A DNA stretch of 64,000 nt from Obelidium mucronatum. Its lineage: Eukaryota; Chytridiomycota; Chytridiomycetes; Chytridiales; Chytriomycetaceae. A program made the translations under genes and the position numbers. The stretch covers positions 1 to 64,000 of the forward strand of contig JAIVFH010000043.1 in assembly GCA_025765595.1 (NCBI GenBank). Direction: 5' to 3'. How positions within the stretch are numbered: the first letter of the stretch is position 1; every line of letters starts with the position of its first letter. Shown here piece after piece: positions 21,245-32,967 of this stretch. Under the pieces are notes generated by a model, which saw nothing but the letters and a program-made list of their open reading frames with translations, did no database searches and was not told the origin of the DNA.

Positions 21245-23758
21245 ATGGCCGATTGCAAGGCAAATACTATTTACTTCATTTGTTTTTTGCTTTTAGCAGT
21301 CTGACAGTTAAAGAGCAGAGGTCGCCCTAACTTCCCTCAAGAAGCCTTCAATGACTCAAACAACACAACACCGTTATTCCAACAACCCCTTCAAAAACAA
21401 GTGATTGTCATCGACCCTTCTTCATCCAGACTATCTCGTCGCTTCTTAGCAAGAACCAAGCCCCGTTTCGATGCCAAAGTCCTCGCCCTAGTCCGCTGGC
21501 TTCTCCGTCACATTTACAAACTGAAACCAAACGCATTCATGGTGGTTCTTGGATTCGGCGTGATTTCTTTCCTGGCTATTTCATTTGTGCTCAACTTGAC
21601 CTTCAAGGATGTCGTTCAGATTGATTTGGAGGATATTCTTGTGCATCCTTTGGTGGCCCATTTTTTGGATCTGGTTTCTTGGTTTAGTTGGTGGATTTTG
21701 TTGGGGATTGCTAGTAGTATTGGTCTTGGGACTGGGCTTCCTACTTTTGTTTTGTTTTTGGGACCTTGGATTGCTAAAGGTTGTATCGCCGAAGGCGAGA
21801 TCTTACCGCCGTAGGCGGACCCCACCGCCGAAGGCGGTACATCACCGCCGAAGGCGGTGTATTTCTGTTTTTTTTACTTTGTATCACTGAAGACGAGATC
21901 TTACCGCCGTAGGCGGGCCCCACCGCCGGAGGCGGTATTCATCACTGATGAAGGTGGTACATCACCGCCGAAGGTGGTGTATTTCGTTATTCTTAATTTG
22001 TATAATATCGCCATAGGCGAGATCTTACCGCCGTAGGCGGGTCCCACCGCCGGAGGCGGTATTCATCACTGATGAAGTTGGTACATCACCGCCGAAGGTG
22101 GTGCATTTCGTTATTCTTAATTTGTATAATATCGCCATAGGCGAGATCTTACCGCCGTAGGCGGGTCCCACCGCCGGAGGCGGTATTCATCACTGATAAA
22201 AGTGTTCAACGCGGTATTTTTTTTTCTGACTTCATCTCTTCTTGATCGCCGAAGGCGAGATCTTACCGCCGTAGGCGGGTCCCACCGCCGGAGGCGGTAT
22301 TCATCACTGATGAAGGTGGTACATCACCGGCAAAGGTGGTACATCACCGCCGAAGGCGGTGTATTTCTGTTTTTTTACTTTGTATCACTGAAGACGAGAT
22401 CTTACCGCCGCAGGCGGGTCCCACCGCCGGAGGCGGTATTCATCACCGCTGAAGGTGGTACATCACCGCCGAAGGTGGTGTATTTCGTTATTCTTAATTT
22501 GTATAATATCGCCAAAGCGAGATCTTACCGCCGTAGGCCGACCCCACCGCCGGAGGCGGTATTCATCACTGATGATGATGGGTGCATTTCTTTATTCTCG
22601 CACAAGAAGCGAGAAACGACCCCGCACAACAAAGTGATTCTCATTAAACTGAAATCATATTCAATAGTAACAATGACAGCCTATGCACTGGAATCTCTCA
22701 ACTTTAACGACCATGGAAAAGACGCGTTCCAACTGCTAAGTCCAACGAATTTGACAGAATCTGGGATCCCCCAACTTGTGGGAGGAGACAAAGTAACTCT
22801 GTTGACTGTATTCGCCAAAGTTTATCTCGTGTGCTATTTCTGGGGATTCGGGACTGCCATTGGGTAATCTATATTCTGATTCATATTCAAATTTAATTTT
22901 TGATTTTGATTTCAAAATCAGGGAATTACCCCCTTACTTTGTTGCACGTGCTGCTGCTATCGCCGAACAAGATGATCCCGAACTCCAAACAATCGACACG
23001 ATCCTCGAAAAACCAGAAACCGAACGCACCCTCATTGAAAAAGTCCAACTCTTCATCTACAACCTCCTCCAAACCCTTGGATTCTACGGAATCCTCCTCT
23101 GCGCAGCTGTCCCAAACCCCTTTTTTGACTTGGCCGGCATGCTCTGCGGTCACTTCCAAGTCCCCTTCTACACATTCTTTGGAGCCACCTTCTTGGGAAA
23201 ATCGCTCATCAAAACTAGTTTTCAGGCTTTTGCTGTCGTGTTTGCGTTTTCGGAGGGGAATTTGGAGTGGGCTTTGGGTGTGTTGAAGAATGGGGTTTCG
23301 CCGTTTCTGCATTCGATTGTGGATTCCATGATTAAATCTCATATTCAAAAGTTAACGCAAGAAGGGTCTCATGAAGAAGCGGGATCTCCGGAAGCGAGTG
23401 TGGTGAGGAACTATTCGACCAAAAAAAAAAAGACTAGGTTCACTTAAGGGATACTGACAAGTCAAAAGCACAGTCTGCCTCTCTTATATCCATGCTATGG
23501 AACTTGATGCTCATTGGGATGGTTGGATACTTTGTCATTTCTCTGATGGATGCAATTGCAGTTCAAGAACTCAGACGTGATGCAGAGCTCATTAAAGCTA
23601 CGGAAGAAACTATCACTCCATTAAACGACAGATTGAATCTATCAAAACGTCGCAGATCAACTTCTTCAGCAAGTGTTTACCAAAGAAATCAGTCGTGGAT
23701 CGAGTTTCGGAAACGTTCAACGTCATCTGGTCCACCTGGATTTATGAGAGAGGGGTAG
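21245..23758 (+). CDS. VMP1: Vacuole membrane protein 1 homologue, copy A
   Basis: Exons 21245-21259, 21308-21779, 22668-22863, 22922-23402 and 23462-23758 encode about 486 residues. VMP1 is an ER multi-pass scramblase/SNARE-associated (VTT/DedA-like) protein needed for autophagosome formation and ER contact sites. Seen: hydrophobic segments around residues 60-120, [15 protein letters not shown], the family-defining [51 protein letters not shown], and a last membrane helix ([14 protein letters not shown]). The short first exon (MADCK) with a GC donor is the weakest part. The second intron, 888 nt, is filled with GC-rich hairpin repeats, unlike all other introns here. A Ser/Arg-rich C-terminal tail follows the last helix. 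Confidence 0.9.
21780..22590. repeat. GC-rich palindromic repeat array in VMP1-A intron 2
   Basis: Tandem, partly degenerate units of about 125 bp are built from short palindromes with stems ACCGCC / GGCGGT and loops GAA, GTA or GGA, alternating with GAGATCTT and AT-rich spacers (TTCGTTATTCTTAATTTG type). Each palindrome could fold into a small GC hairpin in RNA or DNA. At least six larger units are visible. Frames reading Arg/Pro-rich sequence through them are not genes. Confidence 0.9.
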
Positions 23759-23835
23759 GAGAAGAACATGCGCGGAAAGGGAGAAAATTTTTTCTGATTA
23801 TTGGTTTTAACTTGCATTGAGAAGTTGTGTAATAT

Positions 23836-26800
23836 TTATTCTTTTGAAACATCACTTTTTTTTCTGATATGTTGCACTGAAGGATTTTCCATCTCGGATC
23901 TCCCATCTTCTTCCTGTGGCGTCTGCTGCGCCAGTCCTTGTTTGATTATTTCGGCGTGTTCCAATTTGGTAAAATCCAACAACACCGGACCGTCCAAACA
24001 ATCCAACTCAAGTCTGAATGATTCTCTGTGTTTATAATCTACTAGATTTGTCAAGGAGGTTTCGGTCTGTATTTCTTTGAGCCTGAATACTCTTGCGGGA
24101 ACATTGTGTGTGTCGGGTGATGGAATAAAGAGCGCAAAATGTCGGTTTCGAATATAACCAATAGAAAGTGCCCCGGAAACCCAATTCTTTGATAATTCAT
24201 ATGTATTCATTGAATATGTAACAGGAACCTGCTCGAAACGAAACAATTACTCACGGAAGGAGGAGGAGAAAAAGAAGCAATATATTCTTACGGCAACAGT
24301 AAAAGAAGTATTTCTCAGAGTTTTATAAGCATTCTTTGCAGCAAGTGATTGAATTGTCGATGGATTTGCATGCCCTCGCAGAGTTTCTACTGCTCCGACC
24401 GCCACTAGCACCTCCATTTCTACTATTACTGCCAAGCATTTTCCAGCCTTGACTACTCTCTCCTATAAATACCAACCGCTTTTGGAATCAGATTAAAAAG
24501 ATGGGTACTGAAGTGGCAATCCAGATTACAAGAGAAGTTGCAAAGACATTTTGCGACATGGATGTCGTGTCTTGCTCGACCGCATGAATCACAATCGCAG
24601 AAAACACAAGAATGACGGATAAAGTAAGAAAGAAGTGTTGATTCGCTATGGTTGGGACCAACGTTGCGGCAGAGACAAGTGACGGCAATCAGCATCACTA
24701 GAAGCAGGGAATTGTATACCCATAGTGCGATTCCAATTCGACGGCTGTCTTCATTATTCACACATGTGGTTTGAATAATATTATGGAGAATTTCGGTTTT
24801 GAGTCGTAATTGCGATGCTTTTGAAAAGATACCCAATAGAACCTACAAACAAAATGATAAGAAGCACCAAAAAAAGGAGCCAGAGAAGAGAATTATATAT
24901 CGTTTCTTACCATCTCAACTGTAACAAAGAACCCCAAAAAAGCCAACATGGACGAATCCCATAAAAACACTTTCGAAATCTTTTTCTTGGCGCTATACAC
25001 CATCCAAACACGAAAGTTCTTTACGATCAAGCATCCCAGTATAATGGAATAGGAAGAGAGCTGAAGCCACAGTCGAAGAGTGCATTTCAGAATCGATTCG
25101 TTATTCAAAGAAAGTAAGAGTGACGCGTAGGCTGGTATAGACCCGAGCGAGAGCACGCTCAGAAACACAACCGAGCCGGATTTGATGATGTTGTTTCTTC
25201 TGTAGATGATAACGAGAATCGAGAGGCAGATGGCAGCGGCTAAGCCAAGAAAAGACAAAAATTCGATTGTGAGTCCCTTTCCGCTGGTCGAATCAAGCAT
25301 GTCGGTTGTATAAATTGGACCATCAGGTGGTGGGATGTGGCCTCCTATTTGTTTGAGAAAGCTGAGTTGTGATTTATCTTCAATTGAAGGTAAAAAAGAA
25401 CCTCCGAAAAACAGCATTCTATCCGCGGTCCCAACAGTCAAAAATGTTTCCATTTTCAAGTCGGCGTATTGGAACTTTGTTTGCTCGACGTTGGTGTATC
25501 CAAAGACTTGGTAAAATGGGTATAGATATAAATGATCAAAGGTCAACATAGAAAGAAAGAAAACGCATAGACTTTACAAATAGTATCTTGAGAGTAATTG
25601 AAGTATTGAAAGATAACTGTGGCAGCTTCGTCCCCATTTTCGGTGAGCAACAGGGGTTCTCCGGTCAAGCCGGCATATCCTGTTTTTTTAAAAAAAAACG
25701 GCATGGTCCTTAAGAAAACTTCCTCAAAAGCATAAACTTTTCATACCTGTATTCCTAAATGCCGTATAATTCAGGTGTGGTTGAAGCGACTTGGAGGATA
25801 GCAAATCTGGAGAATATCTAGTATCGCTTCTCAGCAACTTAAGGGTGAAAAACAGCGGCGCGAATTTCACTACAATCATTTCTATTTGATTCGGAATAAA
25901 AAAGGCACCTTGTCCAAGCCATGAGCGAGAATCCCTACACAATCGTAGGAAGGAAGAATGTTGAACCAAGCCGCCATAGTAAGCAAATCAAACTGGCGAC
26001 CCCAGGGGGCTTGAAATTCGTTGACTTGTTTTGTGAAATTTTCTTGCAGTGAGACCATTAAGGGGGTGTTCACGTTTAATCCATAGATCTGAATAATTCC
26101 ATGAAAGTGGGACATGTAGTCTTTTCCGAAGTCTATCAGGAGAATAAAAGGAAAGTTCGGCCAGTTATATTTTTGGGTCATATTTCATGATTATTATGTA
26201 GTTTTTACCCTTTTCCGGATCCCCCGAGGGACTGTCTTCAGCATCAAGCCCGTGTAGGGTAAACCAAACATAGCTTGGACCAACCAACCGATTCAATCTG
26301 AAAATAAAAAATAAAATTATTAAAACAAAAAAGAATACAGGAATGCAGGATACTGTACTTTGTCTTGAGAGTCAAATATGTGTTTCCCATATTTCCTGAT
26401 TTGCCACAGTATATTATATACCGAGCATCTACGCGCTCGATAGAGTCTGCTATATACTCGGCGTCTAAATAAGTGACACTGTGGAGGTTTTCCACAATTT
26501 CGATTCCACTCGCAATCAATGGATAAACAATGGTGTCATCACAGCCTACAAAATTTAATTGTTAAAAACGCCAGCTTCTTTGAGGCTTGTTTTTAGGAAG
26601 AAACCACTTTCTTTGGGCTTGGTCCGATATAATGGCGACGCGTTTTACGTTCCAAAAGTCTAATAGGCGAAACAGAGCCTTGCCCCATCCTGAAACTGGT
26701 TATATGGGGGAGTATTTCAACAGACCATAGAATGGAAAAGAGAAAGACACACTTGTTATTGTTTGGATATAAAACGGATATCGTGTTTTGTCCAAAAGTG

Positions 26801-27525
26801 CATTCACTGCTGCCGAACCACAGCAAAACGGGAGCTTTGCGAACATGATAAGCATATAATAATATATGAATTGAAAAAATTTACTTGAAATTGGGAGTAG
26901 ACTCCTGCGGATGATCTTTTGTATTCAAGTAGTCAATTCCAGGATTTTCGAAAATAGTCTCACTTTACTGTTCTTCCGAAAAAGTCCCCAAATACAGCAA
27001 TCACGTCTAAAAATCAATCCATTCTTTTCAGATTAGTTAATCCAGCAGCTGGAAGCTCGGAGTTCCTGTGATGCCAAGTTTACCTGGATGGTTTTCATGG
27101 ATCTCCTTTGCTGTTGTCATTGCTGAACCTCCACAGTCTCCGCGTTTACAGTGATCGTTGAATCTCTTGATTTTAATTGTCGTATTTGGTAGTATATTCG
27201 GATTTCTGTTGATGTTTTCGATGGCAAACTTGTGGAATGTAAAACCTTCGTCCGGCTTTGTCCCTCACAAACCTGAGCGCCCATCTGATTCCAAAACCAC
27301 CACGACTTTAGCCCCCAATTTTTCATATCGCTCATAAAGGTTATGTTCAATTGTTCATAACCTTTTGTGACGAGAGATCCATTAAATTCAAGTTCAGGAT
27401 ACCTTCAAGTTGGACACAAAGAATCAGCCTCGCGTCTTCATTTAAGCAATTTGAGTTGAATCGCACCATCTATAAGGACCGACAAAAGCAATTGTAACCG
27501 ACGAGGCCTGTTTGCTGCTACTCAT
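23836..27525 (-). CDS. Class C (GABA-B-like) GPCR 1 with C-terminal conserved domain
   Basis: A many-exon receptor. It starts MSSSKQASSVTIAFVGPYRW (27525) with no obvious signal peptide. A Venus-flytrap ligand-binding domain follows (exons near 27405-27270, 27240-27070, 26826-26593, 26520-26240, 26180-25880, 25800-25400), including NPNILPNTTIKIKRFND and GGSAMTTAKEI. The seven-helix region runs 25360-24453 with HIPPPDGPIYTTD before TM1 and RNVGPNHSE before TM6. The last exon (to 23836) is a separate domain with WVSGALSIGYIRNRHFALF and FRLELDCLDGPVLLDF. Family knowledge: class C receptors bind amino-acid-like ligands and signal through G proteins. Around TM6-TM7 (24650-24500) the expected helix sequence lies one frame off between two single-base differences that cancel. 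This is copy 1 of the duplicated gene. Confidence 0.83.
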
Positions 27526-27651
27526 TTTTTCTCTGGGTCAAACCAAACTTTGACAATTTTCTTGCTGCGCTGGAATACAGGGAAGCCGTCCAATTTATAC
27601 TCGAAATCAAAATTGCTTCAAGCTTAAATAGAATGATCGCGATGGCAAATA

Positions 27652-28335
27652 TTAATATTCATGAAACAAACTCGAATCAAAGTATGCCAGCAATATATCT
27701 CGCTCATACGACCATGCATTAACCTCCACCAATGCCTGTTGCAGCTCTACTGGCAAGGCTCCCTGAAAATTATTCTCCGATAAGTCTAAGTAAGATATTT
27801 TGTATGTCCACCCATTTAATCCGTCTGGAATAACTCCATCAAGTAGATTATTAGATAAATCCACTATTTCGAGTTTCTCCAGCCTGCCCAAATCAGCAGG
27901 AATCGAACCAGTCAATTGATTGCACGACAAATTCTGATGGTTAATCCATGAGTGAACGATTATCGAATGTGCCCACTCACTAGAATTCTCAAATCGTCAA
28001 AATCACACAACCAACTTGGGATGTTTCCTTGCAAAGCATTTCCGGATAAATCTAAAACCTCCAACATCAATCTCCTCCACCCCTCCACATCAATTTCACT
28101 CAATACTCCGCATAAGAGATTCTTTGACACCAGCAGTTCCTTCATCGCACAATTACTTAACACTTGGTTTGGAATTGTTCCTTCAAGACGATTCTCGGAT
28201 AAATTCAAGGTCCACAGGGTTTCTAGTTTCCCGAGTTCTTCCGGAATATAGCCGTCAAGCATGTTTTTGGACAGATTCAAATGACAAAGCGAAGAAAGAT
28301 TCCCCAGCTCAGGAGGAATCCTGCCAGACAATACT
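27652..28335 (-). pseudogene. F-box/LRR gene, 5'-truncated copy at duplication breakpoint
   Basis: Remaining exons 28335-27981 and 27933-27652 match the last two-thirds of the intact gene at 34305-35497 almost base for base: GRIPPELGNLSSLCHLNLSKN, then NLSCNQLTGSIPADLG, ending YFDSSLFHEY. The F-box exon and first repeats are missing because the copy begins exactly at the duplication junction. Upstream of the cut lies copy-2 flank, not a promoter known to belong to this gene. I infer a non-functional remnant. Confidence 0.85.
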
Positions 28336-28701
28336 GGAAACCCCGTCCGTCTGCCAACCCAGACTCACAGTAATAATACCACTGCTCCTCATACCACTCA
28401 AAAGTTCTTTGGGATGGAATTGAACCACTGGTGGGCTGGTTGAAGGGTCGGGAGACAGGTTGGCCTACTTTTTTTTGATTGGACGACCCGTAGATTTCCG
28501 TCATATTCCACGACTTTCTGTACAAAACAAACTACTCATTTACAACTGAATAATAAAGAAACAAGAGCCGCATATACATGTATATATTTCGTTTTTGTGT
28601 GTGAAATGTAATTATGTTGATTCCAAGTACCTCCCGTGAAGCAGGAATGGAGGAATAGTTTCGGCAATAGATACAACAGTTTCGAACAATAGATTATAGT
28701 T

Positions 28702-30288
28702 TTATTTTCGATGCCGTCGCACCTTCTCACTTGGATTCGCGCTTCCCAACTTTCCCTTTGTTGAATACCCAAAGTAATGCTTCTTCCACGCCTCCGCTTC
28801 CACAATTGGTTTGGGATACGTAACCCCCAGCTGCACACCACCAAGTTTCAACTGATCCGCCCGCATTACCCAAGGATGATGAATCACATTTGCCCCAAGC
28901 TCCTTCAATTCAGGACACCATAGCTTCACAAAGTCTCCCTGAGGATCATAATCCTTGGCTTGTTTGATGACGTTAAAGTATCGATCGCTTCGGGGATCAT
29001 TCCCAACACCTGCAACGTATTGCCAGTTTCCGTAATTGGAGCAAGGGTCATGGTCCAGCAATTGTTGTTCAAACCATTCGGCTCCATACGTCCAAGGGAT
29101 ATTCAAATCGCGAACAAGAAAAGAGGCCACGTTTTGACGGCCTCGGTTGCTCATGAAGCCAGTGTGTAGGAGTTCTCGCATATTGGCGTCGACGAAAGGG
29201 ATTCCTGTGGTTCCAGTTTTCCAGGCGTTAAATAATTCTTGATTGTATATCCAAGTCTGAGGGGGGTTGTTGTTGTTTGATGATGACGAAGAACCGATTC
29301 CGTACAGATGGTACAACTTTGATCCGACCTGTTTTCCAAGGAACTGAAAGTAGTCTCGCCATAATAATTCAAAGAATAACCAGTAGGTGGATTCATTTCC
29401 ACCATCCTTGTGAGAAGCTTCGTGCTTTTTTAACAGATTCAAGACGGTGGATGCAGAGACACTTCCAAATGCAAGAAAAGGGGAAAGCTTGGAAGAGTAT
29501 TCGGATCCAATCAGTTCGTTTCGCGTTTCTTTGTAGCTGCGAATTCGTTGAGTATCCTCAAAGTAGTTTTTGATTCGGTTCAGAGCCGATTCTTCTCCAG
29601 CTGCGAATGGAAACGCCGACCGTGGGTCCGGTATCGACAACGGTGCTATATTTGCACTTTCTCTCGAAAAGATGGAATCGGCTATTTCTGATTTGCTCCA
29701 GTCCACAGCTGGCATTGGCGGCAGCTTTCTCGGAGTTTGCACTACTTTGCGGAGCATCTGCGGTCCCGCTTTCTCCACCAGAACGCGAAACTGCGTAAAC
29801 GTTGGCGGCAGCGGTTTCCGTTCGAACGCATCGCTTCTGACCATTGTGGCAGCGTTCCGAACGACTTCCAAAGTGACTGCGAGGTTGAGCAGTGAAACCT
29901 GCTTGTTGATCGCAGCCAGCGTGTGCTGCTCCTCGACTGTGTTCGCCTCTTCGACCAGCACCCTGCAGACAGCGTGTGTCTCGCTGAGAAGCGCGACCGT
30001 CTGCGCCACCAGCGCCGGCGTGTTTCCGCGCAGAAAAAGCAGCCCGGAGCCCGCCGCTGCCAGCCGCGCCTCGAGGCTCAGCACGCTGTCGACGTAGAAC
30101 GCCGCCCGCTGCGCCGACGCGCGCTGTTGTCCCTTGGCCGTCGATGCGTCCCAGGCGGAGGGGTCGAACACGTGCATGTTGAGGAGCGTGTTGGGGCCAG
30201 TGCTGGCAGCTTGCGCGAGGAGCGGCTGGTCGCCGATGCGGAGGCTGTTCCACGGAAAGACACAGACGGCGGCAGTCGGGCGGGGCAT
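28702..30288 (-). CDS. CRY-DASH photolyase/cryptochrome, copy B
   Basis: Same length (528 residues) and all motifs of copy A, with about eleven substitutions, for example in the antenna domain (VRSDAFERKPLPP against VVSDAFKRKALPP) and near the C-terminus (IVEAEAW against IVEPEAW). No frameshift or stop, so both copies look functional. The frame happens to stay open 65 codons upstream of the chosen ATG; copy A has a stop there and the extension is not family-like, so it is excluded. It is divergent from VMP1 copy B. Confidence 0.95.
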   Translation of the reverse strand: MPRPTAAVCVFPWNSLRIGDQPLLAQAASTGPNTLLNMHVFDPSAWDASTAKGQQRASAQRAAFYVDSVLSLEARLAAAGSGLLFLRGNTPALVAQTVALLSETHAVCRVLVEEANTVEEQHTLAAINKQVSLLNLAVTLEVVRNAATMVRSDAFERKPLPPTFTQFRVLVEKAGPQMLRKVVQTPRKLPPMPAVDWSKSEIADSIFSRESANIAPLSIPDPRSAFPFAAGEESALNRIKNYFEDTQRIRSYKETRNELIGSEYSSKLSPFLAFGSVSASTVLNLLKKHEASHKDGGNESTYWLFFELLWRDYFQFLGKQVGSKLYHLYGIGSSSSSNNNNPPQTWIYNQELFNAWKTGTTGIPFVDANMRELLHTGFMSNRGRQNVASFLVRDLNIPWTYGAEWFEQQLLDHDPCSNYGNWQYVAGVGNDPRSDRYFNVIKQAKDYDPQGDFVKLWCPELKELGANVIHHPWVMRADQLKLGGVQLGVTYPKPIVEAEAWKKHYFGYSTKGKLGSANPSEKVRRHRK

Positions 30289-30551
30289 TTCTTTTCTTTG
30301 TTTCTTTTCCTTGCTTTCTTTGGTCTGTTTCAAACTGTCGATTCGCCAGTGTTTGTGATCGAGAACTGATGCAACAGTCTTTACGCGTTCAGAGTAGGCG
30401 AAAGGAATACAAATGAGTAATGGTGTAGATTTATCGCTATTTATGGGTAGAGTGTATGATACAGAGATTTCAATGACTGACAATTCACAGCCAAGCCTCT
30501 GAAATAGACAAAAACAACCTCATAACTGAGCCAAGGGCATACAATGTCAAC

Positions 30552-32889
30552 ATGGCCGATTGCAAGGCAAATACTAATTCATTTGTTTTTTTGCTTTTAG
30601 CAGTCTGACAGTTAAAGAACAGAGGTCGCCCGAGCTTCCCTCAAGAAGCCTTCAATGACTCAAACAACACAACACCGTTATTCCAACAACCCCTTCAAAA
30701 ACAAGTGATTGTCATCGACCCTTCTTCATCCAGACTATCTCGTCGCTTAACAAGAACCAAACCTCGTTTCGACGCCAAAGTCCTCGCCCTAGTCCGCTGG
30801 CTTCTCCGTCACATTTACAAACTGAAACCAAACGCATTCATGGTGGTTCTTGGATTCGGCGTGATTTCTTTCCTGGCTATCGCATTTGTGCTCAACTTGA
30901 CCTTTAAGGATGTCGTTCAGATTGATTTGGAGGATATTCTTGTGCATCCTTTGGTGGCCCATTTTTTGGATCTGGTTTCTTGGTTTAGTTGGTGGATTTT
31001 GTTGGGAATTGCGAGTAGTATTGGTCTTGGGACTGGGCTTCCTACTTTTGTTTTGTTTTTGGGACCTTGGATTGCTAAAGGTTGTATCTCCGAAGGCGAG
31101 ATCTTACCGCCGTAGGCGGACCCCACCGCCGAAGGCGGTACATCACCGCCGAAGGCGGTGTATTTCTGTTTTTTTACTTTGTATCACTGAAGACGAGATC
31201 TTACCGCCGTAGGCGGGTCCCACCGCCGGAGGCGGTATTCATCACTGATGAAGGTGGTACATCACCGCCGAAGGCGGTGTATTTCGTTATTCTTAATTTG
31301 TATAATATCGCCAAAGGCGAGATCTTACCGCCGTAGGCGGGTCCCACCGCCGAAGGCGGTGTATTTCTGTTTTTTTACTTTGTATCACTGAAGACGAGAT
31401 CTTACCGCCGTAGGCGGGTCCCACCGCCGAAGGCGGTGTATTTCTGTTTTTTTACTTTGTATCACTGAAGACGAGATCTTACCGCCGTAGGCGGGCCCCA
31501 CCGCCGAAGGCGGTATTCATCACTGATAAAAGGGTTCAACGGGGTATTCCTTTTTTTCTGACTTCATCTTTTCTTGATCGCCGAAGGCGAGATCTTACCG
31601 CCGTAGGCGAGCCCCACCGCCGAAGGCGGTACATCACCGCCGAAGGCGGTGTATTTCTGTTTTTTTACTTTGTATCACTGAAGACGAGATCTGGTCTTCA
31701 TCACTGATGAAGGTGGTACATTTCTTTATTCTCGCACAAGAAGCGAGGAACGACCCCGCACAACAAAGAGATTCTCATTAAACTGAAATCCTATTCAATA
31801 GTAACAATGACAGCCTATGCACTGGAATCTCTCAACTTTAACGACCATGGAAAAGACGCGTTCCAACTGTTAAGTCCAACAATCTTGACAGAATCTGGGA
31901 TCCCCCAACTTGTGGGAGGAGACAAAGTAACTCTGTTGACTGTTTTCGCCAAAGTTTATCTCGTGTGCTATTTCTGGGGATTCGGGACTGCCATTGGGTA
32001 CTCTATATTCTCATTCATATCCAAATTTGATTTTTTTTATTTTAACTATTAAATCAGGGAATTACCTCCTTACTTTGTTGCTCGTGCTGCTGCTATCGCC
32101 GAACAAGATGATCCCGACCTCCAAACAATCGACACGATCCTCGAAAAACCAGAAACCGAACGCACCCTCATTGAAAAAGTCCAACTCTTCATCTACAACC
32201 TCCTCCAAACCCTTGGATTCTACGGAATCCTCCTCTGCGCAGCTGTCCCAAACCCCTTTTTTGACCTGGCCGGCATGCTCTGCGGTCACTTCCAAGTCCC
32301 CTTCTACACATTCTTTGGAGCCACCTTCTTGGGAAAATCGCTTATCAAAACTAGTTTTCAGGCTTTTGCTGTCGTGTTTGCGTTCTCGGAAGGGAATTTG
32401 GAGTGGGCTTTGGGTGTGTTGAAGAATGGGGTTTCGCCGTTTCTGCATTCGATTGTGGATTCCATGATTAAATCTCATATTCAAAAATTCACACAAGAAG
32501 GGCCTCATCAAGAAGCGGGAAGTGTGGTGAGGAACTATTCTACCAAAAAAAAAAAAAAAAAAGACTAGGTTCACTTAAGGAATACTGACGAGTCAAAAGC
32601 ACAGTCTGCCACTCTTATATCCACGCTATGGAACTTGATGCTCATTGGGATGGTTGGATACTTTTTCATTTCTCTAATGGATGCAATTGCAGTGCAAGAA
32701 CTCAGACGTGATGCAGAGCTCATTAAAGCTACGGAAGAAACTATCACTCCATTAAACGACAGATTGAATCTATCAAAACGTCGCAGATCAACTTCTTCAG
32801 CAAGTGTTTACCAAAGAAATCAGTCGTGGATCGAGTTTCGGAAACGTTCAACGTCATCTGGTCCACCTGGATTTATGAGAGAGGGGTAG
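30552..32889 (+). CDS. VMP1: Vacuole membrane protein 1 homologue, copy B
   Basis: Exons 30552-30566, 30612-31080, 31802-31997, 32058-32526 and 32593-32889 encode about 481 residues with the same splice plan as copy A. Differences in length are in-frame: one codon lost near the N-terminus and four lost in the linker before the last helix. All VMP1 blocks ([44 protein letters not shown]) are kept. The hairpin-filled second intron is shorter (721 nt). Intactness suggests a working second gene dose. Confidence 0.9.
31081..31700. repeat. GC-rich palindromic repeat array in VMP1-B intron 2
   Basis: Same family as the copy-A intron array: ACCGCCGAAGGCGGT-type palindromes, GAGATCTTACCGCC links and TTTTTACTTTGTATCACTG spacers. 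Fewer units, in a different order, than in copy A, so the array has gained or lost units since the duplication. Confidence 0.9.
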
Positions 32890-32967
32890 GAGAAGAACAT
32901 GCGCGGAAAGGGAGAAAATTTTTTTCTGATTATTGGTTTTAACTTGCATTGAGAAGTTGTGTAATAT

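Larger units (their letters stand above)
19034..28333. repeat. Segmental tandem duplication, copy 1 (about 9.3 kb)
   Basis: Sequence from GGAAACCCCGTCC at 19034 is repeated from 28336 onward in the same orientation. It carries CRY-DASH, VMP1, the class C GPCR and the 3' part of an LRR gene. At 28333-28336 the copy-1 LRR gene is cut and joined directly to the start of copy 2. CRY-DASH copies differ at about eleven of 528 residues by eye, so the event is fairly recent on the sequence scale. Differences from copy 2 are a 2.45-kb segment (24557-27011) that only copy 1 keeps, and hairpin-repeat number in the VMP1 intron. Confidence 0.93.

Noticed and set aside
22202..22867. 221-codon Arg/Pro-rich frame
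   Set aside because: It runs through the hairpin repeat array of the VMP1 intron and only by chance enters VMP1 exon 3 in frame.
30289..30483. 65-residue N-terminal extension of CRY-DASH copy B
   Set aside because: Stopped in copy A, not family-like, and it overlaps the divergent promoter region.
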